Source of the DNA: Paludibacteraceae bacterium
GTDB taxonomy: Bacteria; Bacteroidota; Bacteroidia; Bacteroidales; Paludibacteraceae
Direction of reading: 5' to 3'
Length of the DNA: 39,438 nucleotides
Assembly: GCA_017630395.1 (NCBI GenBank)
Contig: JAGBVI010000082.1
Span: 1-39,438 of the forward strand
Part shown: piece after piece, positions 8,011 through 16,444 of the stretch
How positions within the stretch are numbered: the first letter of the stretch is position 1
How the letters are laid out: every line of letters begins with the position of its first letter
Made by a program: the position numbers and the translations under genes
Notes under the pieces: model-generated
What the model was told of the DNA's origin: nothing
The model's input: the letters and a program-made list of their open reading frames with translations, nothing else
Databases searched by the model: none

Positions 8011-8373
8011 ATGACATTAAATATTAGTTTAAAAAAGATATTAAAAGTTGTGTTGACTTTTGTTTTTATTTTAAGAGGAGTAAATCTATTTTCACAAGTA
8101 ATTAACTCTCGGTACGATCCGTTTACTTATGAAGAATTGATGCGACCCATAGAACGGCAAAACAATGCTTTTAGAGAGGCTGAAAGTGATTTTCATTACA
8201 ATATGGAAATGGCTATAAAAGAAACTAAAAGAGAAAATTACATAATGACAGAATATTATTTGAGAAGAGCTCAGAATATAAATCTTGCATATTATGGAGT
8301 GTTTTTTTCTGTTGATGAATTAAGCCGAATGATTCTATTAGTTCAGCAAATGATAAAAGCGAGTAACCAGTAA
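8011..8373 (+). CDS. Small exported protein of unknown function
   Basis: A 120-residue protein. The N-terminus has lysines followed by a hydrophobic stretch ILKVVLTFVFILRGVNLFSQ that reads as a signal peptide with a cleavage site after FSQ. The remainder is charged and probably helical (REAESDFHYNMEMAIKETKREN, then YYLRRAQNINLAYYG), with a TPR-like feel but no clear repeat. I do not recognise it. It follows the 22-residue-repeat gene by 67 bases in the same direction. Confidence 0.55.
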   Translation: MTLNISLKKILKVVLTFVFILRGVNLFSQVINSRYDPFTYEELMRPIERQNNAFREAESDFHYNMEMAIKETKRENYIMTEYYLRRAQNINLAYYGVFFSVDELSRMILLVQQMIKASNQ

Positions 8374-8505
8374 TTTGAATGATATTGGGGATGTAAGGTA
8401 TAATCAAACAGTAAAACAACCTCAAATTTTATTGAAATTTAATTAGTAGAAAGAATTAGGTACATTTTATACGTAAGTAGATTGTTTAAAGGAATTATAA
8501 GGTAA

Positions 8506-8790
8506 ATGAAAGATGAAATTTCAGAACAATATTCAGAACTTTTAAAAAGTCCGTTTTGGAAAATTAAGAGAGAAAGAATAATGGAGAGAGATGGTCATAA
8601 ATGTGTTAATTGTGGAGGCACATCTTCGTTGGTTGTACATCATAAGCAGTACCATTTCTTTAAGAAACGAAATGAGTTAGCCAATCCTTGGGAGTATGAC
8701 GATAAGTATTTGATAACACTTTGTAGTACTTGTCACCAAAGTGGTCACGAAATTTTTGATATTCCGGTAAAGATTGTTGAATTTAAATAA
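8506..8790 (+). CDS. Small HNH endonuclease-like protein
   Basis: A 94-residue protein with a complete HNH frame: Cys33/Cys36 (CVNC), His45-His46 (VVHHKQY), and Cys73/Cys76 with His77 (LCSTCHQ). The Cys pairs should hold a structural zinc, and the first His pair contains the catalytic residue. It is a stand-alone domain without a fused motor or modification domain. Only three bases separate it from the next gene, which overlaps the DUF4407 gene, so the three form one operon. The target is unknown. Confidence 0.75.
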   Translation: MKDEISEQYSELLKSPFWKIKRERIMERDGHKCVNCGGTSSLVVHHKQYHFFKKRNELANPWEYDDKYLITLCSTCHQSGHEIFDIPVKIVEFK

Positions 8791-8793
8791 ATA

Positions 8794-9351
8794 ATGATTA
8801 TGTCAATTTTAAGTAAACTATTTGGAAGAAGTAAAGAAACTGAAAATGAGCAAGAAAATGTTATTGAGAGAGAGACGTTTGTAGATGACTCAGAACCTAG
8901 TGAAGATGTAAGAAATATTGTGACTATCCAGTATGGCACTGGGTTTCCTATAGATGCAATTTATGCTTTCGTCAGGAAAGATTTAGAGGAGGAGGGGTAT
9001 AATGATGCCCTATGTTGCCCTGATAATAGTTATAAAGATAGACGAATTAAAATTATTAAAAACGAATTAAAAACGATATTCGATCAAGTGAATTTAAAGT
9101 ATATCGATTTGATAAAACAGCTTGAAGCTCAAATTGCCTTTTCAAATCAGCAGGGTTTGAGTGGAAGAGCTAACACGCTGGAAGTTCAAAAAAGTTTGAT
9201 GGAAGAACATATAAACAGACTAAAGGATTTAGAGAATAAATTTGAAAACAATGATTCAAGCATGGTTGGTATGCTTGATTCTTATGAAATGGGATTTTCT
9301 CGCGGTATAGCCATAAAATTAACAGATTTGACGCAATGGAAAAAAAATTAA
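8794..9351 (+). CDS. Coiled-coil protein of unknown function
   Basis: A 185-residue protein starting MIMSILSKLFGRSKE, with a second possible ATG two codons later. An acidic linker (ENEQENVIERETFVDDSEPSEDV) is followed by a helical, coiled-coil-prone region (INRLKDLENKFENN). No transmembrane helix is apparent, though the first residues could form a short amphipathic anchor. Its last 16 bases overlap the start of the DUF4407 gene, implying coupled expression. I do not recognise the family. Confidence 0.65.
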   Translation: MIMSILSKLFGRSKETENEQENVIERETFVDDSEPSEDVRNIVTIQYGTGFPIDAIYAFVRKDLEEEGYNDALCCPDNSYKDRRIKIIKNELKTIFDQVNLKYIDLIKQLEAQIAFSNQQGLSGRANTLEVQKSLMEEHINRLKDLENKFENNDSSMVGMLDSYEMGFSRGIAIKLTDLTQWKKN

Positions 9352-10301
9352 ACAAACTTCAAATTTTTTGTTGTAAACTGATAGGGTGGAATCCTGAAAT
9401 GTTGGCCAATTGTGGGGAGGCAAGTTTTAGAACGATGAAAAAATTTGTTGGTTCTATCGTCATTCTCTCCATTATTTGGGGAACTATCGGTTATTGTTTT
9501 GCGGATCGATACGTTGGAGTTGAAAGTGTTGTAGGAAGAGGAATTGTAGCCGCAGTATTTATAACGATTATTATTTGTATAGAGCGATTTATCATTCTTA
9601 ATGATGACGGTAAAAGGGTATTTGTATTTAGAGTGTTGGTGGCACTACTCATGTCCACACTTGGATCAACCATTTTTGACCAATTGATTTTTATGCGAGA
9701 TGTAGAAGCGATAATGAAAGAGGTAAGGACAGAGCAAATAAATGAGGAGGTTCCTAAACGAATGAATATAGTCAATGCTGAGATAGAACGCACCTCTTCT
9801 GAGTTAGATTCTTTAGGTTTATTGGTTGAAAGACTTAATGAAAAAATAGGGAGAACATCAGCTCAAATTTCATCATCAGATGTAACGAAACAACTTCAAA
9901 AAGATTCCTTAGGTAAAAATGTAGAGGTAGGTCGATCTATTTCTACCAAAAAGATTATCAACCCGAGATTTGTTCAGTTGAATGAGGAACGAAAATTGTT
10001 GGGAGAAGAATCCAATCGACTTAGAGAAAAGCAGAAAGAACTTTTTGAAAAGAAGATGAACATTGAAGAAAATGTGAGAGCGGAGTACGAAAATATGGAA
10101 AATGGTTTTTTAGAGGAGCTAAAAGCGTTGTTTCGCCTCTTACAACGAGAGCCTATAGCATTGTTATTTTACATTTGTCTATTTACGTTTTTAACCTCAT
10201 TGGAATTGTTAGTTTTATTTAGCAAAGGTGAAAGGTGTGATTATGAATTGGTTGTGCTGAATCAAAGAGATATAAGAGAAGAGAATATGAAGAGGAGGTA
10301 G
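9336..10301 (+). CDS. DUF4407 membrane protein
   Basis: A 321-residue protein with three transmembrane helices in the first 120 residues (about 37-58, 67-86, 94-113), a long coiled coil (about 125-270), and a fourth helix near residues 278-300. The motif CIERFIILNDDGKR after helix 2 and the Asp/Arg-containing third helix fit DUF4407. The function of the family is not established. The context (HNH nuclease and coiled-coil gene in the same operon) hints at an accessory role. Confidence 0.78.
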   Translation: MEKKLNKLQIFCCKLIGWNPEMLANCGEASFRTMKKFVGSIVILSIIWGTIGYCFADRYVGVESVVGRGIVAAVFITIIICIERFIILNDDGKRVFVFRVLVALLMSTLGSTIFDQLIFMRDVEAIMKEVRTEQINEEVPKRMNIVNAEIERTSSELDSLGLLVERLNEKIGRTSAQISSSDVTKQLQKDSLGKNVEVGRSISTKKIINPRFVQLNEERKLLGEESNRLREKQKELFEKKMNIEENVRAEYENMENGFLEELKALFRLLQREPIALLFYICLFTFLTSLELLVLFSKGERCDYELVVLNQRDIREENMKRR

Positions 10302-10321
10302 TGTAAATAGAACGCTTTTCA

Positions 10322-10353
10322 AGAGGGTCTCATTTATTTCTCAGAGACCCTCT
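10322..10353. terminator. Hairpin between convergent DUF4407 and men operons
   Basis: A perfect 10-bp stem, AGAGGGTCTC (10322-10331) against GAGACCCTCT (10344-10353). It overlaps the menE stop codon (10330-10332) and is followed on the plus strand by an AT-rich tail with TTTTT. It probably ends transcription from both sides. Confidence 0.65.
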
Positions 10354-11292
10354 ATCAATTTTTCCGTTACTTGTAAGCGGTATCTCTTCAATGCAAATAG
10401 CCTCTTTGATTTTGTGGTATTTTGGTAGTTCGTTATTAATTGCAGTTAAAATTTCTTGTGAGAAATGGGCAGAAGGAGTATAGTATAACACAACAATTTC
10501 ACCATACATTATATTTTTTTTTCCACTGATGGCAAAAGAGTTATTAAGGTGTTTTCCAATAATTTTTTCAACCTCTTCGATTTGAATTTTTATACCACCG
10601 CTATTGATGACATTATCCTTTCGTCCCAAAATTTTGAATTCATTGTTGGCATTGATTTCTACAATATCGTTGGTGACAATTGATTCTTTAGAAAGGTGAG
10701 GAGCATCAATTATCAAGCAGCCATCCGTTTGGGTTGAAATATTGATACCCGGAAGAGGTTGGTACCATTGAGAGGCTGCCGTACCATTTATCCTTCTCAT
10801 GGCAATGTGAGACAATGTTTCTGTCATTCCGTAGGTGGACCATACCTCGTTGGGGAAATTTTTTAGTTCTGCTTCCATCTTTTCATCTATTTGTCCGCCC
10901 CCGATAATCAACTTTTCAATCCTTTTCAGACGTTCATATTCTGTTGGATTTTGCATGGAATTATAGACTTGCAATGGGACCATTGCAACAAAGTTTAAAG
11001 GCTCAGTAATGTTGGCAAGTGGATTTTTTGAAGGGGGAGTAACCAATAGGTCCAAGTTTGCAATCAAGCTCCTCACTACCATCATTTTAGCTCCAATATG
11101 TTTTAGAGACATACATAAGAGGGCTTTGTCATGAGGTTTTAGACGAAGAAATTGGCATGTCATACGAGCGCTTGCAATCATCTTCTCTTTCTCTACCAAT
11201 AAAGTTTTGGGTGTACCTGTAGAGCCGGAGGTTTCAACCGATATAAATTGAGAGTTGTTGTTCCACTCGTTTAAAAATTCTTGCAATTCCAT
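10330..11292 (-). CDS. menE: o-Succinylbenzoate-CoA ligase
   Basis: A 320-residue adenylate-forming enzyme that activates o-succinylbenzoate with ATP and CoA. Motifs are SGSTGTPKTLL (phosphate loop, about residues 23-33), STYGMTETLSHIA, LGRKDNVINSGGIKI, and the C-terminal LTSNGKIDRGSL with the catalytic Lys. I start at 11292 (MELQEFLNEW), one base after the menC stop; an upstream ATG at 11358 lies within menC. At 320 residues it is shorter than many MenE proteins (about 350 or more), mainly at the N-terminus, but all catalytic motifs are present. Confidence 0.9.
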   Translation of the reverse strand: MELQEFLNEWNNNSQFISVETSGSTGTPKTLLVEKEKMIASARMTCQFLRLKPHDKALLCMSLKHIGAKMMVVRSLIANLDLLVTPPSKNPLANITEPLNFVAMVPLQVYNSMQNPTEYERLKRIEKLIIGGGQIDEKMEAELKNFPNEVWSTYGMTETLSHIAMRRINGTAASQWYQPLPGINISTQTDGCLIIDAPHLSKESIVTNDIVEINANNEFKILGRKDNVINSGGIKIQIEEVEKIIGKHLNNSFAISGKKNIMYGEIVVLYYTPSAHFSQEILTAINNELPKYHKIKEAICIEEIPLTSNGKIDRGSLRNK

Positions 11293-11293
11293 A

Positions 11294-12310
11294 CTATTCA
11301 GCTTTAAACCATAAATGTTCCCCCTCAATAAAGAGTGGAGTTGGAAAATTTTCCACAAAGAGAGCTCCCGTTCCCAGACCTTGATGAGATGAGAGGTTTA
11401 AGGTCGCGCACCATTGTGCAATAGCATTTAAACCAATGTTTGATTCTAATGCAGAGGTAATCCAATATCCGATGTTTCGTTTTTTAGCCAATTCAATCCA
11501 TTCCGTTGCTCCCATAATTCCACCATGAAGGGTAGGTTTAAGAATAATGAATTGAGGTGCAATAAAGTCTAACAGTTCCGACTTTTTTGCAATATCATTA
11601 ACCCCGATTAACTCTTCGTCCAAAGCGATAGGTAGGGGCGTATTTTTGCATAGATAAGCCATCTCTTTCCATTGATTGGCCCGAATAGGTTGTTCGATGG
11701 AGTGAATATTCAATCGGGATAGACGCTCCAATTTTTCGAGAGCCACTTGAGGCGCGAAGGCACCATTAGCGTCAACCCTCAAGGTGATTTCTGAGGCATC
11801 ATACTCTCTCCGTATTTTTTTGAGCAAAGCATATTCCTCCTCAAAATCAATGGCACCTATTTTAAGTTTTATGCAACGAAATCCCATTTCTAACTTCTCT
11901 TTAATTTGTTGCTTCATGGAGTTGTATGAGCCCATCCAAATCAAACCATTGATAGGAATTCCGGTAGTTCCTTTTGTGAAGTCGCTCTCCCAAAGAATAT
12001 TGGGTTGTGTAGATTGAAAATCTTTCCATGCCGTTTCGATTCCGAAAAGGATAGAAGGGTAGTTGCGCAGAAAATCGGTAGGAATGGTACCATCGAAATT
12101 TTCGCAAACCTGTTTGAGTATATCTTCAAAATCGGGCAAAGCATCGCAACTTAGGTCTGGAAGGGGTGCGCACTCTCCATAGCCCACTTTTTGAGGGTTA
12201 TTTTTCTCCTGCACAGTAAGGATATAAACCTCTCGCGTAGTATATACTCCGCGAGAGGTCCCTGCAGGTTTTTTGAATTGCAGAATATGCTTTTTGTAAG
12301 AAAGAATCAT
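11294..12310 (-). CDS. menC: o-Succinylbenzoate synthase
   Basis: A 338-residue enolase-superfamily enzyme that dehydrates SHCHC to o-succinylbenzoate in menaquinone synthesis. The catalytic Lys is in CIKLKIG. Metal ligands are in LRVDANGAF (Asp), SIEQPI (Glu) and IALDEEL (Asp/Glu), and ILKPTLHGG carries the second catalytic Lys. It begins [12 protein letters not shown] and overlaps the menB stop by four bases (ATGA). Confidence 0.92.
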   Translation of the reverse strand: MILSYKKHILQFKKPAGTSRGVYTTREVYILTVQEKNNPQKVGYGECAPLPDLSCDALPDFEDILKQVCENFDGTIPTDFLRNYPSILFGIETAWKDFQSTQPNILWESDFTKGTTGIPINGLIWMGSYNSMKQQIKEKLEMGFRCIKLKIGAIDFEEEYALLKKIRREYDASEITLRVDANGAFAPQVALEKLERLSRLNIHSIEQPIRANQWKEMAYLCKNTPLPIALDEELIGVNDIAKKSELLDFIAPQFIILKPTLHGGIMGATEWIELAKKRNIGYWITSALESNIGLNAIAQWCATLNLSSHQGLGTGALFVENFPTPLFIEGEHLWFKAE

Positions 12311-13128
12311 GGGAATTTAGGATACTTTTTGAAATTCGGTTTTCTTTTTTCCAGGAAAGCTTTCCCACCCTCTTGCGCCTCATCCAAGCAATAGTATAGC
12401 ATAGTCATATCTCCGGCAAACTCTTGAATTCCGGCTTGTCCGTCCAATTCAGCATTCAGACCTCGTTTAATCATACGAAGTGCAAGCGGCGAAAACTCCA
12501 TCATTTTTTCAGCCCATTCCACGCATTCATTTTCTAATTGTTCAAGCGGAACCACTTTGTTAACCAATCCCATATCCAGAGCCTCTTGAGCAGAGTATTG
12601 GCGGCAAAGGAACCAAATCTCGCGAGCTTTTTTCTGACCGACGATACTTGCAAGATAGGAGGAACCAAATCCGGCATCAAAACTTCCAACTTTAGGTCCC
12701 GTTTGACCAAAGATGGCATTTTCGCTTGCGATGGATAGGTCGCACACCACATGAAGAACATGTCCGCCACCGATAGCATAACCATTCACCGCAGCAATAA
12801 CCGGTTTAGGAAGAGAGCGAATCTGTTTTTGTACATCCAACACAGAAAGTCGAGGGCGACCTTCCTCATCAATGTAGCCACCATGTCCTTTTACGTGCAT
12901 ATCACCACCGCTACAGAAAGCCTTATCACCGGCACCCGTAAACATAACCACGTAGATATCCTCACATTCGCGACAATAGGTGAGAGCGTCGCTCATTTCT
13001 GCCGTTGTTGTCGGTGTGAAAGCGTTGCGATAACGAGGTCTGTTGATGGTGATTCTTGCTATCCCATTGTAATAATCAAAAAGAATCTCTTTGTATTCTT
13101 TGATGGTTTTCCAATCTCTTTGTTCCAT
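12307..13128 (-). CDS. menB: 1,4-Dihydroxy-2-naphthoyl-CoA synthase
   Basis: A 273-residue crotonase-family enzyme (usual length) that cyclises o-succinylbenzoyl-CoA. SGGDMHVKG and [12 protein letters not shown] form the oxyanion hole, and [20 protein letters not shown] holds the catalytic Asp region characteristic of MenB. The C-terminal [10 protein letters not shown] and [16 protein letters not shown] are also typical. It overlaps menC by four bases. The 76-base gap upstream to menD contains a motif C copy. Confidence 0.95.
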   Translation of the reverse strand: MEQRDWKTIKEYKEILFDYYNGIARITINRPRYRNAFTPTTTAEMSDALTYCRECEDIYVVMFTGAGDKAFCSGGDMHVKGHGGYIDEEGRPRLSVLDVQKQIRSLPKPVIAAVNGYAIGGGHVLHVVCDLSIASENAIFGQTGPKVGSFDAGFGSSYLASIVGQKKAREIWFLCRQYSAQEALDMGLVNKVVPLEQLENECVEWAEKMMEFSPLALRMIKRGLNAELDGQAGIQEFAGDMTMLYYCLDEAQEGGKAFLEKRKPNFKKYPKFP

Positions 13129-13183
13129 TGTTTTATCAAGTTGTTTTATTGAGTAACTTCTATAAAATATGATTAGAACACTT

Positions 13184-13199
13184 ATTTATAGAACTTACC
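13184..13199 (+). repeat. Motif C copy in the menD-menB gap
   Basis: ATTTATAGAACTTACC is a close match to the dispersed motif AATTTATAGAACTCACCTTA. It occupies the only sizeable gap inside the men cluster (13129-13204), so it lies in the leader or promoter region of menB. Confidence 0.5.
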
Positions 13200-13204
13200 C
13201 TTTG

Positions 13205-14824
13205 TTATTTTCGTAAGTATTCAATAAACTGAGTATATTCTTTTTTTGCATTCTCCGCATTGCAATTCAATTCCAACAAAATAGGAGTTTCGCTTGGAGC
13301 TGTGAGAATTTCCAACAAATGCATTGTGAAAGAGTTATCATCGGCATAAAAATAGGAAAGACCCACTGATTCTGCCCAACCTTTTGCTGTTACTTTATTA
13401 TGAGTGATAATCAATTCTTTAACAGCATCAGACTCATTTAACCCCGGCAATGATTTAAAAATTCCTCCACCATTATTATTCAGTAAAAGAATACGTAAGT
13501 TAGGAGAAATTGATTGATACCATAGAGCGTTCATGTCATAAAAAAAACTCAAATCGCCAATAATCAGAAAAGTTAAATGATCATAGTTGCAAGCATAACC
13601 TACTGCAGCAGAAAGAGAACCATCGATTCCATTTATTCCCCGATTGCAAAAGAAATTAAGTTCTTTGTTGATAAAAAATTGAGAATGCCTGATGGTGTTA
13701 CTATTTGCTAAAAATAAAGCAGATTGAGATGGAACGCTTTGAATTAACTCCTTAATAGCAAAAAGAGTTAGGTTAGAAGAATAATCGTAATAATCGATCT
13801 TTTTTAGTAGAGCAGAGTTTAAATTGCGCCATAAGGATAAGTACTCATTATCCGTTTTTTTAGGCGTTAAATTTTTTATAAAATCAGAAGGATTTGTATC
13901 AAATATATCAGTCAGACTTTGGAATGTATCCGCAACATCACCCGAAGGAGCAATTCTCCAGCACTGTTTCGGATGACAATTTCTTAACCATTGTTTCAAA
14001 CGTTTAGAGACGATGTGTCCTCCAATGTAGATAACCAGATCCGGATTTAATACCTCATTAGAATTCAATAAAATAGCATCAAAAAGAGGTATATTATTTT
14101 TCGTGCATCTCAAATTTCCTATGTTTTCAGACAAAATAGGACAATTCAGTGCAGACAAACAATTACTTAGCAATTCAGTATCATTCGGATGCATTTGTCC
14201 TACAATGACAAGCGGTTTAGAAGCACAATTCCAATCGTTTTCAATATTTCTGTTTCGATGAATGCATCGTGCAACAGGAAGGGTTGTCGCGGTACAATCA
14301 AAAAATGGTTCATCTATAGGAATATTTATATGTACCGGTGATTTTTTTGGGGAGAAGAGAGCTAATAACGCTTCGTTGATAAGTCGATTACAAAACCAAC
14401 TATCTTCCTCACTTTTAATGATAGGAAGACTTACCTCCTTTGCCAACATGTTTCCAAACAATTGAGTTTGTTGCATTGTTTGTCCATCCATTTGTCCGAT
14501 CCAAGCTTGAGGACGATCTGCTGACAGAATTAAAAGGGGTAACTCTTGATAAAAAGCTTCGGAAATAGCCGAACCATAGTTAAGAAGAGCCGATCCCGAT
14601 GTACAACAAATAGCCACCGGACAATTCAAATTCAAAATTAGTCCTATTGCAAAAAAACCTGCACTGCGTTCATCTGTTACAGCATAACATTTAAAATCAG
14701 AATCATTGTAAAAACTTTCGGCCAAAGGCATGTTACGAGACCCTGGAGAAACAACGATGTGAAGCACTTTGTTTTGTTTCAAGAGGCTGACCAGTTGCAG
14801 AATATTTTCTTTTTTAGAGTACAT
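13205..14824 (-). CDS. menD: SEPHCHC synthase (MenD)
   Basis: A 539-residue thiamine-diphosphate enzyme that condenses isochorismate with 2-oxoglutarate. N-terminal VVSPGSRNMPLAESF, the catalytic-Glu strand region with VTDERSAGFFAIG, and CCTSGSALLNYG are clear. Cofactor binding is shown by NRGINGIDGSLSAAVGYA, IIGDLSFFYDMNAL and ILLLNNNGGGIF. The start lies two bases after the menF stop, so menF and menD form a coupled pair. Confidence 0.95.
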   Translation of the reverse strand: MYSKKENILQLVSLLKQNKVLHIVVSPGSRNMPLAESFYNDSDFKCYAVTDERSAGFFAIGLILNLNCPVAICCTSGSALLNYGSAISEAFYQELPLLILSADRPQAWIGQMDGQTMQQTQLFGNMLAKEVSLPIIKSEEDSWFCNRLINEALLALFSPKKSPVHINIPIDEPFFDCTATTLPVARCIHRNRNIENDWNCASKPLVIVGQMHPNDTELLSNCLSALNCPILSENIGNLRCTKNNIPLFDAILLNSNEVLNPDLVIYIGGHIVSKRLKQWLRNCHPKQCWRIAPSGDVADTFQSLTDIFDTNPSDFIKNLTPKKTDNEYLSLWRNLNSALLKKIDYYDYSSNLTLFAIKELIQSVPSQSALFLANSNTIRHSQFFINKELNFFCNRGINGIDGSLSAAVGYACNYDHLTFLIIGDLSFFYDMNALWYQSISPNLRILLLNNNGGGIFKSLPGLNESDAVKELIITHNKVTAKGWAESVGLSYFYADDNSFTMHLLEILTAPSETPILLELNCNAENAKKEYTQFIEYLRK

Positions 14825-14826
14825 AA

Positions 14827-15885
14827 TTAGTCAAATAATCGTTTTAAAGTTTCCATTTTTGATTCCGTTTCCATCCATTCAGATAAAAGGTTGGAAGAGG
14901 GGAGTAAGCCACTGCCGGCAAATAGGGTGGCAGAATGATTCGATAGCCAATTCATGCAACGCAGATTAACGAAAAGGTTAGAAGAATTTTGCGGATCCAA
15001 CCAACCTAATAATCCCGAAAAGTACAATCTATCGAAAGATTCATGAATTTCCAAAAACTCTTTAGCCGAAGATTGAGGCAACCCACAAATGGCGGGAGTA
15101 GGGTGAGCATAAGCAATAAAATTCATCAATTCATCTTTTTCGATAGCAAAAAGCAATTCACTTTTGAGGTGAGCAATATGTCCGGCTTGAAAAGAGAATG
15201 GACCTACCGCATCCAATAATCTCCCTTTCGATTTGATACAATTAATTAAGAACTCTTCCACCAACTTCTGTTCCTTTTTATTTTTTTCGTCCCACATAGA
15301 GAGGTCGGACTTATCCTTAATTTGGAAGGATTTAGATCCGGCCAAAGCCACAGTTTTCAACCTATCGCAAGAGCCGCTGATAAACACCTCCGGAGTAGCC
15401 CCCAACCAAGAGCCGGTAATATCGGAACAGAACCAATAGACCATAGCATTAGGGTAATGCAAGCAAGCTTGAATAAATATGTCGAGAGGCTTTTTCCCGT
15501 TGGTTGAAATCGATTTAGAACGAGCCAACACCAATTTTTCAATCTTTTTATTCTCGTGCAACTGATTAAGAGCCGCTGAAAAAGCGTTAGAGTAGGTAGC
15601 GTCCGGTTGGGTAGAATCAACCTTGATTGATAGATTTTCGGTCCTATCCGTAGGAAGATCAAACTCCTCCATAATATCCGGTTGTAACAAGATGGACGAG
15701 TGTTTTTTTAAGTTGTAAGGAGCGAACAAAAACCCCTTATCAGTAGCGTTGAAATCAGCAAAAGTTTGAGAAACTATAACTGATTCCGGCTTCGAAATAA
15801 GGACCTTGATTCGCTTTTCGTTAGGCAAGCGAAACAACGCGAAGTTGTTATTATCTTTCAACAGTATTTCAAAATTTTTTACCAT
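14827..15885 (-). CDS. menF: Isochorismate synthase
   Basis: A 352-residue chorismate-binding enzyme, first step of menaquinone synthesis. Key blocks: KLVLARSK, WLGATPEVFI followed by TVALAGSK, IAYAHPTPAICGLP, and SFDRLYFSGLLGW, then FVNLRCM. It heads the cluster menF-menD-menB-menC-menE; menA and menH are not here. A good -7 element (TATCTTTG, 15906-15913, minus strand) sits about 20 bases before the start codon, without a well-spaced -33 box. Confidence 0.92.
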   Translation of the reverse strand: MVKNFEILLKDNNNFALFRLPNEKRIKVLISKPESVIVSQTFADFNATDKGFLFAPYNLKKHSSILLQPDIMEEFDLPTDRTENLSIKVDSTQPDATYSNAFSAALNQLHENKKIEKLVLARSKSISTNGKKPLDIFIQACLHYPNAMVYWFCSDITGSWLGATPEVFISGSCDRLKTVALAGSKSFQIKDKSDLSMWDEKNKKEQKLVEEFLINCIKSKGRLLDAVGPFSFQAGHIAHLKSELLFAIEKDELMNFIAYAHPTPAICGLPQSSAKEFLEIHESFDRLYFSGLLGWLDPQNSSNLFVNLRCMNWLSNHSATLFAGSGLLPSSNLLSEWMETESKMETLKRLFD

Positions 15886-15905
15886 TCCCTATGTTAATTT
15901 TCATA

Positions 15906-15943
15906 CAAAGATAATGAATATGAGCAAAATTCTTTTATCTTTG
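15906..15943. promoter_or_regulatory. Back-to-back -7 elements upstream of menF
   Basis: CAAAGATA at 15906-15913 and TATCTTTG at 15936-15943 form an inverted repeat whose arms are each a -7 consensus, one facing menF and one facing right. No gene begins to the right until 16445, so the rightward one may be chance or may start a leader through the repeat region. Confidence 0.35.
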
Positions 15944-16080
15944 TTAAGAAGTTATCAAGAATAGGTGATTTTAGACATATCTACGATGATGTGGAGGTGA
16001 GTTTTATCAATTCACCGTTTGAAATTTTATATGCATAAATCGTCCGGGGGGCTGGTACTTTTGATTTGTTTCGGTAACTT

Positions 16081-16197
16081 AGAAGTTGTTTTTAATTTAT
16101 TTCGAGCCTATATTAAACGGATTTTGCTACTTGTCAGTTGGTCACAGTGCTTGCACTATACCTTCCTTTCACTTAGTAATTTACTCGAAATAAATTC
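16081..16197 (+). repeat. Family B interspersed element, copy B1
   Basis: Begins AGAAGTTGTTTTTAATTTAT followed by TTCGAGCC, and ends ACTCGAAATAAATTC directly against element A2. The outer end is the same as in family A, but the interior is different. The segment GGTCACAGTGCTTGCACTAT through TCGAAATAAA aligns with the reverse complement of B2. Its own right AGAAG end appears to be lost or shared with A2. Confidence 0.65.
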
Positions 16198-16390
16198 AGA
16201 AGCAGTTTAAATTTTATTGAAAAAAATACTTTAGAGTTTCACTCTCTTATTTTCGACATCTTTGAGATTCTTTTTAATCTATTTTTATTATTCTTTTTTG
16301 ATAATAGTCCAGTATTAACGGCAAAAAATAATAAAAATAACCTTAAAAATCTCTCACAAATATGCTCGAGATAAAATTTAAACAACTTCT
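16198..16390 (+). repeat. Family A interspersed element, copy A2
   Basis: 193 bp, same orientation as A1 and nearly identical through the middle (dyad AATAGTCCAGTATT). Ends AGAAGCAGTTTAAATTTTAT and AAAATTTAAACAACTTCT, flanked by C on both sides. It lies 54 bases upstream of mltF. Confidence 0.85.
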
Positions 16391-16444
16391 CAAAAATTTG
16401 GAGAAATGAATTTATAGGACTCGCTTAAAAGAATATTTAGCTCT

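Larger units (their letters stand above)
15995..16424. repeat. Composite repeat block bounded by inverted motif C copies
   Basis: The left border GGTGAGTTTTATCAATTCACC is the inverse of the right border AATTTATAGGACTCGC (16409-16424). Between them lie one family B copy and one family A copy. The same order, motif C inverse / B / A / motif C direct, occurs at 19993-20398. The gene-free stretch 15886-16444 is almost entirely this block. The short reading frame at 16019-16210 lies inside it and looks non-coding. Confidence 0.55.

Noticed and set aside
16019-16210. A 63-codon plus-strand frame upstream of mltF
   Set aside because: It runs across element B1 and into A2, so it is made of repeat sequence; no homologous frame is seen in B2.
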